Origin: Bergeyella zoohelcum ATCC 43767 | Lineage (GTDB): Bacteria > Bacteroidota > Bacteroidia > Flavobacteriales > Weeksellaceae | Assembly (NCBI RefSeq): GCF_000301075.1 | Contig: NZ_JH932293.1 | Span: 1,101,755-1,165,754 of the forward strand | Length of the DNA stretch: 64,000 nucleotides | Direction: 5' to 3' | Shown here: one piece after another, positions 24,753 through 33,825 of the stretch | How positions within the stretch are numbered: position 1 is the stretch's first letter | Layout: every line of letters begins with the position of its first letter | The notes under the pieces: model-generated | Told to the model about the DNA's origin: nothing | The model's input: only the letters and a program-made list of their open reading frames with translations | Databases searched by the model: none | Program-made: the position numbers and the translations under genes

Positions 24753-25832
24753 ATGAAATATACAAAAAACAATTTAGCATTTTTAGAAAATTACCTTAAT
24801 GTAGCTTCTCCTACAGGTAATGAAAAAGCAGGGCAAAAAATATGGATGGACTATATCCGCCCTTTCGTAGATGAAGTGAGGTATGATGCCTATGGTACTT
24901 GCTATGGGGTGATAAATCCAGAAGCAGAGTTTAAAGTAGTCATTGAAGCACATGCAGATGAAATTTCTTGGTATGTAAATTATATTACCGATGATGGGCT
25001 GATTTATGTGATAAGAAATGGAGGTTCTGATCATCTTATTGCCCCTTCTAAAGTGGTGCATATTCATGGCGAAAAGGGAATAGTGAAAGGCGTCTTTGGT
25101 TGGCCAGCAATTCATACTAGAATAGGAGCAGAGAAAGAAACCACTCCTAAATTGGACAATATTTTTATTGATTGTGGAGCAACTTCCAAAGAAGAGGTGC
25201 TCAATTTAGGGATAGATGTAGGCTGTATGATTACTTATCCTGATGAGTTTTTTGAACTGAATGATAAATATTTTGTTTGTAGAGCTTTAGATAATAGAAT
25301 AGGTGGTTTCATGATTGCTGAAGTGGCAAGAAAACTCCATGAAAATAATGTGAAATTACCTTTCGGGCTTTATATTACTAATTCCGTTCAGGAAGAAGTG
25401 GGACTTTACGGTGCAGATATGATAGCAGATACTATAAAACCGAATATCGCTATTATTACGGATGTTACCCATGATACTACCACACCTATGATTGATAAAA
25501 AGAAAGAAGGCGACCAAAAATGTGGAGATGGTCCTGTGGTATTTTTCGCACCAAGTGTTCATCATAATATCCGTGAAACCATCATATCTGCTGCCAAAGA
25601 GAAGAACATTCCTTATCAGAGAGCGGCAGCTAGCAGAGCTACGGGAACAGACACGGATGTTTTTGCCCATAGTAATGGTGGCGTTCCTAGTGCATTAATT
25701 TCTTTACCATTAAGATACATGCACACTACTGTGGAAATGGTGGCGAAGGAAGATGTGAAAAATGTCATTGAACTGATTTATGCCACGCTTCTAAAACTTT
25801 CACCAGAAATGAAATTGAATTATTTTGATTAA
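24753..25832 (+). CDS. M42 family metallo-aminopeptidase (glutamyl/endoglucanase-like)
   Basis: This 359-residue dinuclear zinc peptidase has its metal ligands in family positions: IEAHADEISW (His), CRALDNRIGG (Asp), NSVQEEVGLYGAD (catalytic and ligand Glu pair), IITDVTHD (Asp) and RYMHTTVEMV (His). It probably trims peptides in the cytoplasm. The start is MKYTKNNLAFLENYL at 24753; the upstream ATG adds only nine unlikely residues. The rpe gene follows after 12 bp on the same strand. Confidence 0.9.
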   Translation: MKYTKNNLAFLENYLNVASPTGNEKAGQKIWMDYIRPFVDEVRYDAYGTCYGVINPEAEFKVVIEAHADEISWYVNYITDDGLIYVIRNGGSDHLIAPSKVVHIHGEKGIVKGVFGWPAIHTRIGAEKETTPKLDNIFIDCGATSKEEVLNLGIDVGCMITYPDEFFELNDKYFVCRALDNRIGGFMIAEVARKLHENNVKLPFGLYITNSVQEEVGLYGADMIADTIKPNIAIITDVTHDTTTPMIDKKKEGDQKCGDGPVVFFAPSVHHNIRETIISAAKEKNIPYQRAAASRATGTDTDVFAHSNGGVPSALISLPLRYMHTTVEMVAKEDVKNVIELIYATLLKLSPEMKLNYFD

Positions 25833-25844
25833 AAACAAATAACG

Positions 25845-26498
25845 ATGAGTAAAATAAAAATGATTGCACCGTCTCTACTTTCGGCGGACTTTGGGAATTT
25901 ACAGAGAGACATAGAAATGCTCAACCATAGCGAGGCAGACTGGCTTCATGTAGATGTAATGGACGGGAGATTCGTGCCTAATATCTCTTTCGGGTTTCCT
26001 GTGATGAAAACCATTAAACAGCATTCAAAAAAGTTTATAGATGTACACCTCATGATTGTAGAGCCTGAAAAATATGTAGAAGAGTTCATCCATCAGGGAG
26101 CAGATTTGGTATCGGTACATTATGAGGCATGTACGCATCTTCACAGAACGGTGAAGCAAATTCAAGATAAAGGAGCAAAAGCAGGAGTAGTGCTCAATCC
26201 TTCCACTCCCGTTTGGTGCTTAGAGGATATCATAAATGATGTGGATTTAGTCCTTTTAATGAGTGTTAACCCTGGGTTTGGCGGACAAAAATTTATAGAA
26301 AATACCTATAAAAAAGTAGCAGAGACTAAAGAAATGATTTTAAGTGCCAATGCTACAGCACTTATTCAAGTGGATGGAGGGGTGAATACAGAAAATGCAG
26401 CACAGCTTTTTGAAGCAGGAGCAGATGTCTTAGTGGCGGGGAATGCCGTTTTTGCAAGTGAAAATCCTCAGCGAACCATTGAACAGATGAAATTATAA
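25845..26498 (+). CDS. rpe: ribulose-phosphate 3-epimerase
   Basis: This 217-residue enzyme interconverts ribulose 5-phosphate and xylulose 5-phosphate in the pentose phosphate pathway. The TIM-barrel signature blocks are present: IAPSLLSADFGNL, LHVDVMDGRFVPNISFG, VHLMIVEPEKYV, LLMSVNPGFGGQKFI and IQVDGGVN. All catalytic residues expected (His and Asp in HVDVMDG, the Asp in QVDGG) are visible. It lies between the M42 peptidase and DUF4268 genes in one operon. Confidence 0.95.
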   Translation: MSKIKMIAPSLLSADFGNLQRDIEMLNHSEADWLHVDVMDGRFVPNISFGFPVMKTIKQHSKKFIDVHLMIVEPEKYVEEFIHQGADLVSVHYEACTHLHRTVKQIQDKGAKAGVVLNPSTPVWCLEDIINDVDLVLLMSVNPGFGGQKFIENTYKKVAETKEMILSANATALIQVDGGVNTENAAQLFEAGADVLVAGNAVFASENPQRTIEQMKL

Positions 26499-26502
26499 TC
26501 GG

Positions 26503-26940
26503 ATGTTTTCAAAAGCAGAAGCAGCACAGCTCAAAAAGGAATTTTGGACTGCCTTTGGAAAAAGTTTTCCAAGGAAGTGGCTATTGTATAATACTAAAAT
26601 TAAAGACTTTTCTTTTAAGTTTTATGTAGATAATCGTTCTGCAGGTGTTTTCTTAGATATAGAAATGAGTGATGCACAGCTCAGAGCATTGTATTTTGAA
26701 AAAATCGATACGCTGAGTGCATTACTAGAGGAGCATTTAGGAGCATATACGGTGCTAAAAGATCATGTTTTAGAAAACGGAAAAATGATTCATCGGTTTT
26801 CTGTAATGAAATATGATGTTTCCGTTTTTAACAAAGCAAGCTGGCAGTCTATTTTTGAATTCTTTGTAGAAAAAATGACGGCTTTTGAAACCTTCTTTTG
26901 GGAATATGAAGATTATATCAAGGCAATAGAAGCGTATTAG
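26503..26940 (+). CDS. DUF4268 domain protein
   Basis: This 145-residue protein has the DUF4268 pattern (FWTAFGKSFP, KDFSFKFYVDNRSAGVFLDIE, then WQSIFEFFVEKMTAFETFFWEY). The fold is thought to be nuclease-like in related longer proteins, but the stand-alone form has no proven function. It starts 4 bp after rpe and ends in a bidirectional terminator. Confidence 0.75.
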   Translation: MFSKAEAAQLKKEFWTAFGKSFPRKWLLYNTKIKDFSFKFYVDNRSAGVFLDIEMSDAQLRALYFEKIDTLSALLEEHLGAYTVLKDHVLENGKMIHRFSVMKYDVSVFNKASWQSIFEFFVEKMTAFETFFWEYEDYIKAIEAY

Positions 26941-26946
26941 TACCAT

Positions 26947-26982
26947 AAAAAAGAGGCTATCTCACTATGGATAGCCTCTTTT
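26947..26982. terminator. bidirectional terminator
   Basis: AAAAGAGGCTATC pairs with GATAGCCTCTTTT with a T run on each strand. It separates the rpe operon from the convergent barrel gene. Confidence 0.85.
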
Positions 26983-27001
26983 GTTATCTTTAATTATGAA
27001 A

Positions 27002-27655
27002 TTAAAAGCTGTATGAAAGTCCAAGCTGGATTACACTATTCTTATTAGAACCACCTGATTTTTTAGTAGAATCTGTAATTCCTGCTACATATCTTGCATT
27101 TACCCCGAATGTATTGGTGATATTTACTCCTGCACCTATTGCCACTCCGAAATTCATAGAATTAAGGTTTTCCTTTTTAAATGTTTCTTTAAAATGGTTA
27201 ATAGCATCATCCACTTCAGTAGCCACATTTCCATTAGAAATAGAAGTTTTTACATTAGAAGTAATTAGGTAGCTGAACTCTGGTCCCGCTTCTACATAGA
27301 GTAAAGAAGGAACGATGTGGTACTGTACCATTACAGGAACAGAAATGTAGTCTAAGTTCATGGTATTTTCCACTTTAGGTAATTCTATTCCTGGGATAAT
27401 ATTATTAAAACCAGATAAGTTAAGAGTAGTTTTTGCACCTAATTTGTTGTACATGATTTCGGGCTGGATGCTGAGTGCTGCACCCACAGGGATATTCACG
27501 AATGCTCCTGCATTAAAGCCTATTTTTGCTTTGGTTTCTTTCAATGCACCATCAGAGGAGAGGTTAGAAAGGTTAGCCCCTGCTTTAATTCCGAATTTTT
27601 GTCCGAATGCCACTGAACTTGCTACAACGGTCATTCCTAAAATGATTTTCTTCAT
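27002..27655 (-). CDS. outer membrane beta-barrel protein (PorT-like), copy A
   Basis: This 217-residue protein has a signal peptide (MKKIILGMTVVASSVAFGQ) followed by KFGIKAGANLSNLS and alternating strands ending in an aromatic residue (LGLSYSF), the OMP_b-brl_2/PorT-like pattern of Bacteroidota. It is probably an eight-stranded outer membrane barrel. It is a paralogue of the next gene (27841-28443), sharing the N-terminus, the GAGVNITNTFGVNARYVAG block and the end. Function beyond barrel formation is unknown. Confidence 0.82.
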   Translation of the reverse strand: MKKIILGMTVVASSVAFGQKFGIKAGANLSNLSSDGALKETKAKIGFNAGAFVNIPVGAALSIQPEIMYNKLGAKTTLNLSGFNNIIPGIELPKVENTMNLDYISVPVMVQYHIVPSLLYVEAGPEFSYLITSNVKTSISNGNVATEVDDAINHFKETFKKENLNSMNFGVAIGAGVNITNTFGVNARYVAGITDSTKKSGGSNKNSVIQLGLSYSF

Positions 27656-27781
27656 AGTTGTGAATAATTAATTTGTTTCTTATTTGTTATTTATTTTGTT
27701 TTAAAAGAGTAGTTTAGTACATTGGACTACCAGAAAAATAATTTTCTTGTAAAACAAATATAAGGAAATTATTTATCATAC

Positions 27782-27809
27782 AAAAAAGACTGCCCGAAGA
27801 CAGTCTTTA
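27782..27809 (-). terminator. terminator of barrel gene copy B
   Basis: On the minus strand AAAGACTG pairs with CAGTCTTT, followed by more T. It lies 32 bp after the stop. Confidence 0.8.
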
Positions 27810-27840
27810 CACAAACTATGAAAAGGATTCTGTTAGGTGA

Positions 27841-28443
27841 TTAAAATTTGAATGAAGCACCGAACTGTATATTGTTTACTTTATTTTTACCTTCTCCAGT
27901 TTTGGTAATATCATTAAAACCAGCTACATATTTAGCATTAATACCGAAATTGGGTGTGATATTAAATCCAGCCCCGATACCCATACCGAAGTTCACGGCA
28001 TTGAAATTATCTTTGTTTAGTTCTTTTACCAAAGAAGCCCCAGAAGATGAAGTATCTAATTTAGTAGTAGATTTAGCATTTACCAAAAAGTTTACCTCTG
28101 GTCCTGCCTCCATATAAAATTCAGGAACGAAATTGTACTGAATCATTACAGGAACAGTGATATAATTAAGGCTAAGATTACTTTCTCCTTTTATACTTTG
28201 GGTAAATTGATAAGTGGTTTTAGACCCTACATTGTTATACAATACTTCTGGTTGGATGCTGAAGTTTTCTGCTACTGGAAGATTCATAAAAACCCCTGCA
28301 TAGTAGCCCATTTTTCCTTTAGATTCAGAGATGCTTCCATCTGCTGAAAGATTAGAGAAGTTACCACCTGCTTTTACACCAAACTGTTGTCCGAATGCCA
28401 TTGAGCCTGCTGCAATGGCCATTCCTAAAAATATTTTCTTCAT
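27841..28443 (-). CDS. outer membrane beta-barrel protein (PorT-like), copy B
   Basis: This 200-residue protein starts at MKKIFLGMAIAAGSMAFGQ, a clear signal peptide; seven upstream in-frame codons are not needed. The mature part FGVKAGGNFSNLSADGSISESKGK, the block GAGFNITPNFGINAKYVAG and the terminal FGASFKF are close to copy A. It is separated from copy A by its own terminator, so the tandem copies are transcribed separately. The tandem arrangement suggests duplication followed by divergence in the central loops. Confidence 0.82.
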   Translation of the reverse strand: MKKIFLGMAIAAGSMAFGQQFGVKAGGNFSNLSADGSISESKGKMGYYAGVFMNLPVAENFSIQPEVLYNNVGSKTTYQFTQSIKGESNLSLNYITVPVMIQYNFVPEFYMEAGPEVNFLVNAKSTTKLDTSSSGASLVKELNKDNFNAVNFGMGIGAGFNITPNFGINAKYVAGFNDITKTGEGKNKVNNIQFGASFKF

Positions 28444-28653
28444 AATGTTAATTTTAAAAATCAAATTTTATTTTGACCATCAATCATTTTTCAAATGCCA
28501 TGCCAAAAAAATAATTTTTCCGTTCGTAATCATTAAAATAGTTAGTGTAATAATATAAATATTGGAATATTATAAATAAACAAGAATATTCTGAAAGAAA
28601 ATGATAATGATGCAGGAAAAGAGCTATTATGAATAATTTCGTAAATTTATCCG

Positions 28654-29475
28654 ATGGAAAAATTGTGTTCAGTAAAGCGGGTAAGCAGTGATTTTTTTGC
28701 CACTGATTTTAGTGATGAATGCTATCACATTATTTTACTCAAAGGGCGTGGTAAGATTTTCATAGACCTCGTAGAGTATGATTTTTCTGAGTACACCATA
28801 CTTTTTACCGCGCCGTATCAGAATTTTAAAATCATCACTCCGTCTTCTTTTGAGGTGGTATGGGCTAGTTTTCATGGAGATTTTTATTGCATTGAGTACC
28901 ATAAAAAGGAAGTGGCGTGTAATGGCTTACTGTTTAATAATATTTATCTCTTCCCGCATTTTAATTTAGAAAAAGAAGTATTGGAGGAGATAGAGGGGAT
29001 TTTAGATAAAATTTCTGCATTAGAAATCTCAGAACCGTATGCAGATGCGGTGATGAAATCTTATCTTCAGGTGGTTTTAGCTCTGTCTAGCAAGAAGAAA
29101 AACCAGCTACTGGATGCACAAAACCTGAACGAGGATTTTCATGAGGTAAAAAGATTCCAAAATCTGGTAGAGCAGTACTTTATTCAGGAGAGAAGTCCCT
29201 CTTTTTATGCTGAAAAACTTCATATTTCTCCTAACGCACTGAGCAAAAAGATAAAAAGAGAGTTTGCCAAAACGCCATCGCAAATTATTCAGGAGCGTGT
29301 AATTTTAGAAGCGAAAAAACAAATTCATCTTACCCGAAAGAGCATTAAAGAAATAGCTGCAGAGCTTCATTTTGATGATGAATTGTATTTCAGTAAATAT
29401 TTTAAAAAACATACTCAGGTATCTCCAAGCCAATTCCGAGATGCAGTAGGGATTTCTATAGTAGCAGATCAGTAA
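28654..29475 (+). CDS. AraC family transcriptional regulator
   Basis: This 273-residue protein has an N-terminal cupin-like sensing domain (residues 1-130) and a C-terminal double HTH (about 170-270) with AEKLHISPNALSKKIKREF and EIAAELHFDDELYFSKYFKKH, ending in the usual SPSQFR. Cysteines lie at positions 5, 23, 79 and 89 of the sensor domain. The next gene, on the same strand, is a DUF417 membrane protein, the family of RclC. In Escherichia coli that gene is controlled by an AraC regulator, RclR, with redox cysteines. A similar sensing role is possible but unproven here. Confidence 0.88.
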   Translation: MEKLCSVKRVSSDFFATDFSDECYHIILLKGRGKIFIDLVEYDFSEYTILFTAPYQNFKIITPSSFEVVWASFHGDFYCIEYHKKEVACNGLLFNNIYLFPHFNLEKEVLEEIEGILDKISALEISEPYADAVMKSYLQVVLALSSKKKNQLLDAQNLNEDFHEVKRFQNLVEQYFIQERSPSFYAEKLHISPNALSKKIKREFAKTPSQIIQERVILEAKKQIHLTRKSIKEIAAELHFDDELYFSKYFKKHTQVSPSQFRDAVGISIVADQ

Positions 29476-29665
29476 TTTCATTATTTTTTATGAAATTATC
29501 TGAACGGATGAGCTAAGAATAGCCATGTTTTGGGTGCTTTGCCAAAGTATTTTGAAAAAAATCTTTGTACTTTATACTTATTACATAGTACAATCAGAGA
29601 AGGTGCTTCCATTTTTTTCCATTGGTAAGCCTTATTTTTCCATTCTGTGATTCAAATGATTGAAC

Positions 29666-29673
29666 TAAATTTG
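29666..29673 (+). promoter_or_regulatory. promoter box for the DUF417 gene
   Basis: TAAATTTG, 15 bp before the chosen ATG at 29689. It lies inside the longer possible frame and supports the shorter start. Confidence 0.55.
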
Positions 29674-29688
29674 TCCAAATTTATTTTT

Positions 29689-30291
29689 ATGAGAGCATTA
29701 TTAGAGTTTTTAGCAAATTCACAGAGGAGTTTTATCCACTTTGTGAGAATAGGGATTTTTATAGTGATGGCTTGGATAGGCGGTCTGAAAGCATTTCAGT
29801 ATGAGGCAGATGGTATAGTGCCCTTTGTTACCAATTCTCCTTTTATGAGCTTTTTCTATCATAATTCTGGGAAAATGGCAGTGAATGACGAAGGTAAAGA
29901 AGTACCGGAATATACTTTACACAAAAACCCTGAGGGGAAAATGGTGCAGAAAAACATAGATTGGCACCAAGAGAACGGTACTTATCCTTTTTCTTACGGT
30001 TTAGGTACGGTGATTTGTATCATCGGATTGCTCACACTGTTAGGGATTTGGTATCCTAAAATTGGACTTTGGGGCGGGTTGCTCACTTTTGGGATGTCCA
30101 TCGTAACGCTTTCTTTTTTAATTACTACACCAGAGGTGTATGTCCCAAATTTAGGAGGAGATTTACCTACGCCTCGTTTTGGGTTTCCGTATCTTTCAGG
30201 AGCGGGTAGGCTGGTGCTGAAAGATATTATTATGATGGGCGGTGGTTTAGTGGCTGCGGGAGACTGTGCCAGAAGGCTTTTAAATAAGTAG
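29689..30291 (+). CDS. DUF417 (YkgB/RclC-like) inner membrane protein
   Basis: This 200-residue protein has four hydrophobic segments: around IGIFIVMAWIGGLKAFQYEA (near residue 20), LGTVICIIGLLTLLGIW, GLWGGLLTFGMSIVTLSFLITT and the C-terminal region around DIIMMGGGLVAAGD. The motif EADGIVPFVTNSPFMSF is typical of DUF417. Compared with RclC it has a longer loop between the first two segments (HNSGKMAVNDEGKEVPEYTLHKN). RclC belongs to a reactive-chlorine response, while the role of DUF417 proteins in other bacteria is unclear. Its own promoter and a following terminator make it monocistronic. Confidence 0.82.
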   Translation: MRALLEFLANSQRSFIHFVRIGIFIVMAWIGGLKAFQYEADGIVPFVTNSPFMSFFYHNSGKMAVNDEGKEVPEYTLHKNPEGKMVQKNIDWHQENGTYPFSYGLGTVICIIGLLTLLGIWYPKIGLWGGLLTFGMSIVTLSFLITTPEVYVPNLGGDLPTPRFGFPYLSGAGRLVLKDIIMMGGGLVAAGDCARRLLNK

Positions 30292-30318
30292 TATCACTAA
30301 TGTTTTGATTTTATGGCA

Positions 30319-30361
30319 GACCCCCTTTCAGTGTTTCAAAAGCTGAGAGGGGGTCGTTTTT
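30319..30361 (+). terminator. terminator after the DUF417 gene
   Basis: GACCCCCTTTCAG pairs with CTGAGAGGGGGTC, followed by GTTTTT. The minus strand lacks a T run. Confidence 0.8.
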
Positions 30362-30366
30362 CGGTG

Positions 30367-32478
30367 TTATTCTGTACCTATGCTGTAATCATTATTCATG
30401 AGGAGACGGGCGGTATTTTTATCTTCAGGAAGCCCTACTAAGCCTTTGATGATGGTGGTTTTTCCTTTGATGAGTAAGTCTATGACTTGTTTTTCGGTGA
30501 GTTTTTTACCAAAAATTTCAAAAGGAATGGTGAAATTACATTCATTATAATGGCTACATCCATAGGCTTTTTTTCCTTTTATGATGCCTTGTTTTTTACA
30601 TTTCGGACATTCTATTTCAGAAAAATGGATTGCTTTTTTTTCTTTTTTAGCAGATGAAGATGGTGTTTTCTGTGTTTTTTCTGGTAAAATTTCCACTGAT
30701 TTGCCCTTGCTATTAATGACTTTTTGAGTCAAATCTTTCACCATTTCTATCAGCTCGTTTTTAAATACTTGGGCATCGTATTCTCCTCGTTCTATTTTTC
30801 TTAGCTTATACTCCCACTCTCCTGTAAGTTCAGGGCTTTTTAGGAGTTCATCATCAATGGTATTAATAAGGCTGATACCTGTAGGCGTAGCAATGATATT
30901 TTTCCTTTTTTTCTCTATATATTTTCTTTTGTACAGTGTTTCTATGATATTAGCACGGGTAGATGGTCTTCCTATTCCGTTATTTTTCAGGCTTTCACGG
31001 AGTTCTTCGTCTTCTATTTGTCGTCCAGCGGTTTCCATTGCACGGAGTAGGGTAGCCTCTGTATAATGTTTAGGTGGTGTAGTCTTTCCATGGTGGATAT
31101 GAGGCGCATGTACTCCTTTTTCTCCCAGTTCAAAAAGTGGAATTTCTTTTTCTTCAGCATCATGGGGCTCTGCATCATTTTTCTTTTTATCCGAAGCATA
31201 GACGGCACGCCAGCCCATTTCCAAAATTTGTTTTCCACTGGTTTTAAAAGGAACAGTTCCTACTATGGCTTCTACCAAGGTATTTGAAATCTTACATTCT
31301 GGATAGAACACAGCGATGAATCTTCTGGCAATGAGATCATAGATTCTTTTTTCATCAGTGCTGATTTGGGAAGTAGGGATGATTTCCGTAGGGATGATGG
31401 CATGGTGATCCGTTACCTTCGTATCATCAAAAACTTGTTTGGTTTTAGGAATGGGTTTTTCTAAAAGAGGTGCAATGAGCGTTTGGTAAGGCGTCATCTT
31501 ACTGAGAATTCCTTCTATTTTAGGATATAGATTTTCAGAAAGGTAAGTGGTATCTACTCTGGGATAGGTAACATTTTTTTTCTCATATAGGCTTTGGACC
31601 AAATTCAGCGTTTGTTCTGCCGAGTAGCCGTATTTTTTATTGGCTTCTACTTGAAGAGCCGTAAGGTCAAAAAGTCTAGGGTTTTTCTCTTTTCCTTCTT
31701 TAATTTCAAAAGAAGTGATTTCTAACGGATGTTTTTTCAGATATTCCAAGCCACTATGTGCCCTTTCTTCCGTTTTTATTCTATCAATATCTGCGGTGAA
31801 GACGGTATCTCTATAAGTGGTTTTGAGTTCCCAGTAAGCTTCTACTACGAAACTATCTATTTCCTTCCATCTTTTCACCAGCATTGCCAGTGTAGGGGTT
31901 TGTACTCTTCCTATAGAGAGTACGGCTTTATTAGCCCCGTATTTTTTAGTGAAAAGTCGGGTAGCATTAATGCCCAAAAGCCAGTCGCCCACGGCTCTTG
32001 CATTACCTGCCAAGTAGAGATTATGGTAGTTTTCTTGAGGTTTTAGTTGCTCAAATCCTTCCAATATGGCATCTTCAGTAAGGGAAGAAATCCAAAGTCT
32101 TTTTACGGGTTTTGTATTTTTTGCTTTTTGGAGTACCCACCTTTGGATAAGTTCTCCTTCTTGTCCAGCATCCCCACAGTTAATGATTTCTTCACATTCT
32201 TCTACTAATTTTCGGATGGTTTCGAACTGATTTTTAACACCTTGATTTTCGATAAGTTTAATACCAAAAGCATTGGGAATGATGGGAAGGCTGAAAAGGT
32301 TCCATTGTTTTAGAGAAGGTTCATAGTCTTGCGGTTCTTTTAGTGTGCATAGATGCCCGAAAGTCCATGTTACGCAGTACCCATTGCCTTCCATATAGCC
32401 TTGTTTAGCAGTAGTAGCTCCTAAAACTTTGGCAATATCTCTGGCAACACTGGGTTTTTCGGCAATGCATAATTTCAT
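30367..32478 (-). CDS. topB: DNA topoisomerase III
   Basis: This 703-residue type IA topoisomerase opens with MKLCIAEKPSVARDIAKVLG (TOPRIM start with its Glu). NCGDAGQEGELIQRW supplies the acidic TOPRIM residues, SIGRVQTPTLAMLV follows, and the active-site region VTYPRVDTTYLSE holds the nucleophilic Tyr near residue 310. A C-terminal segment around residue 640 has a Cys-rich zinc-ribbon form (CPKCKKQGIIKGKKAYGCSHYNEC), as in Bacteroidota TopB proteins often found on conjugative elements. Here it is flanked by chromosomal genes, and no transfer genes are near. Confidence 0.92.
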   Translation of the reverse strand: MKLCIAEKPSVARDIAKVLGATTAKQGYMEGNGYCVTWTFGHLCTLKEPQDYEPSLKQWNLFSLPIIPNAFGIKLIENQGVKNQFETIRKLVEECEEIINCGDAGQEGELIQRWVLQKAKNTKPVKRLWISSLTEDAILEGFEQLKPQENYHNLYLAGNARAVGDWLLGINATRLFTKKYGANKAVLSIGRVQTPTLAMLVKRWKEIDSFVVEAYWELKTTYRDTVFTADIDRIKTEERAHSGLEYLKKHPLEITSFEIKEGKEKNPRLFDLTALQVEANKKYGYSAEQTLNLVQSLYEKKNVTYPRVDTTYLSENLYPKIEGILSKMTPYQTLIAPLLEKPIPKTKQVFDDTKVTDHHAIIPTEIIPTSQISTDEKRIYDLIARRFIAVFYPECKISNTLVEAIVGTVPFKTSGKQILEMGWRAVYASDKKKNDAEPHDAEEKEIPLFELGEKGVHAPHIHHGKTTPPKHYTEATLLRAMETAGRQIEDEELRESLKNNGIGRPSTRANIIETLYKRKYIEKKRKNIIATPTGISLINTIDDELLKSPELTGEWEYKLRKIERGEYDAQVFKNELIEMVKDLTQKVINSKGKSVEILPEKTQKTPSSSAKKEKKAIHFSEIECPKCKKQGIIKGKKAYGCSHYNECNFTIPFEIFGKKLTEKQVIDLLIKGKTTIIKGLVGLPEDKNTARLLMNNDYSIGTE

Positions 32479-32501
32479 ATTCGGACATAATAGTAGAAAC
32501 G

Positions 32502-32509
32502 CAAAAGTA
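32502..32509 (-). promoter_or_regulatory. promoter box for topB
   Basis: TACTTTTG on the minus strand, 23 bp before the ATG. Confidence 0.5.
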
Positions 32510-32586
32510 CAAAAAAGTAGAGGAAAATGGAGATAGTATTAATTGTTTATATTAAACATATATTTACTCCCTAAGTGCAATTTTTT

Positions 32587-32772
32587 ATGCCACGAATTTA
32601 TAAAGGGATATATTCAACCTACGAAGGTAACTTTTGCGGATTTCAATTACTTCACTACAACAAAAGCGAATACCATAGCATCAGAACTTATGGCAATACT
32701 CCAACAATTGTAATGCAATTTGAAAAAGCTGATTTAGGTATATTTAAAAGTGCTATTGAATACATTAATTAG
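32587..32772 (+). CDS. short hypothetical protein or gene fragment
   Basis: This frame of 61 codons reads MPRIYKGIYSTYEGNF... and ends in KSAIEYIN. It has ordinary amino-acid composition and might be a small gene or the C-terminal remnant of a longer one, since it sits next to a decayed transposase. No family, ribosome-binding site or promoter box was seen. The 335-bp gap around it (32479-32813) holds nothing else but the topB promoter. Confidence 0.35.
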   Translation: MPRIYKGIYSTYEGNFCGFQLLHYNKSEYHSIRTYGNTPTIVMQFEKADLGIFKSAIEYIN

Positions 32773-32813
32773 GTGATGTAATTATTATGAATAAATATGA
32801 AAAAATTTCTAGG

Positions 32814-33533
32814 CTAAACGCATGAAAAATTTTGGATAATATCTTTTAAGTAATCTGTATTGTAGGCGGCTTTGAGTCTTCGTTTCTTTAAGTTTAATGT
32901 ATCTTTTTGATTTTTAATCATTTGTAAGGATGATTTCCGCAGAGCAGATAGGTTTTCAGCCGAAAATCCCGCTCTGGCTCGGCACGAATCCTCCCGAAAT
33001 GTTACATCCAAATGCCAATGCAGTTTATTCTCAATCCCCCAATGCTCACGAACTAATTCATTGAAATAATCCGCAGATAAGCTCTCTTCACTGCTGATAT
33101 AATATCTCGTTTCTTTCTGAATATCAGTACCTAAATGCCTTTCAGACTCAATTTGAATCAAGGTTTTCAACCCCGCCCAAACCGATAAATTTTCGTCAAG
33201 CAACACATCTTTCGCCTGTAAAATACGGCATTTACGAGTTTCAAATCGAGACGAAGAATATTCCTATTCTTCTGAAAAACAATTACTTGACCTAGCTTTA
33301 AATCCGCAGACTACATCCTCAAATAATTCTGATTGATTCGATTTTAAGGACAGTAGATAATGCCCTTTTTTCGCCATAATTAAAGATGCTATTTCTTTCT
33401 GACAGCCCATCGCATCAATGCTAACTACCGAATTTTCAATATCTAAACTATTAATGATTTCAGGAATAGCCGTTATTTCATTGGATTTATCTGCTACTTT
33501 TTTCTGTCCGATGCAAAGTTCGTTTTTGCTCAC
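32814..33533 (-). pseudogene. ISAs1-family transposase remnant, interrupted by a stop
   Basis: Two pieces in the same frame make up the C-terminal two-thirds of an ISAs1/H-repeat transposase. They are VSKNELCIGQKKVADKSNEI ... SIDAMGCQKEIA (with the catalytic Asp of IDAMG) and, after a single in-frame TAG at 33264-33266, RFETRKCRIL ... REHWGIENKLHWHLDVTFRED with the catalytic Glu. Upstream, the frame closes at once with another TAG beside the GTG at 33531-33533, where the family usually has Trp, and no N-terminal part could be read. The two stops and the missing N-terminus mean it is dead unless supplied in trans. Confidence 0.85.
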
Positions 33534-33725
33534 CTAAGTATTTATAATGTAAAGAATTGTATTTTAGGTTTTTATGTGATTTGCATCTTTGACTTTATTC
33601 CCATTGGGAGCATTGACTGTGTATTGCTTTTTCCAGAAAACTGTCTCTTAATATTCATAAAGTCAATGACGGTCAATTATTTTTTGAATGTTCTTAAACC
33701 GAATTGGGGCTATTTAATCACGCAT

Positions 33726-33760
33726 TAAAAACCCTTTCAGTGCTGCTGAAAGGGTTTCTA
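33726..33760 (-). terminator. terminator downstream of dapA
   Basis: AAACCCTTTCAG pairs with CTGAAAGGGTTT. On the minus strand it is followed by TTTTTAATG. It lies 66 bp past the dapA stop, between dapA and the transposase remnant. Confidence 0.75.
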
Positions 33761-33825
33761 TTATTGGCTTATCGATATTGAACTTTCAACCACATCTGAC
33801 TGTCAGATAATGTAAAATGATTATT

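Noticed and set aside
30367-32478. topB as evidence for a conjugative element
   Set aside because: TopB is common on Bacteroidota conjugative elements, but no transfer, relaxase or integrase gene lies near, and flanking genes are core.
32587-32772. Small ORF as toxin or antitoxin
   Set aside because: No partner gene, no family resemblance and no expression signal; kept only as a low-confidence hypothetical.
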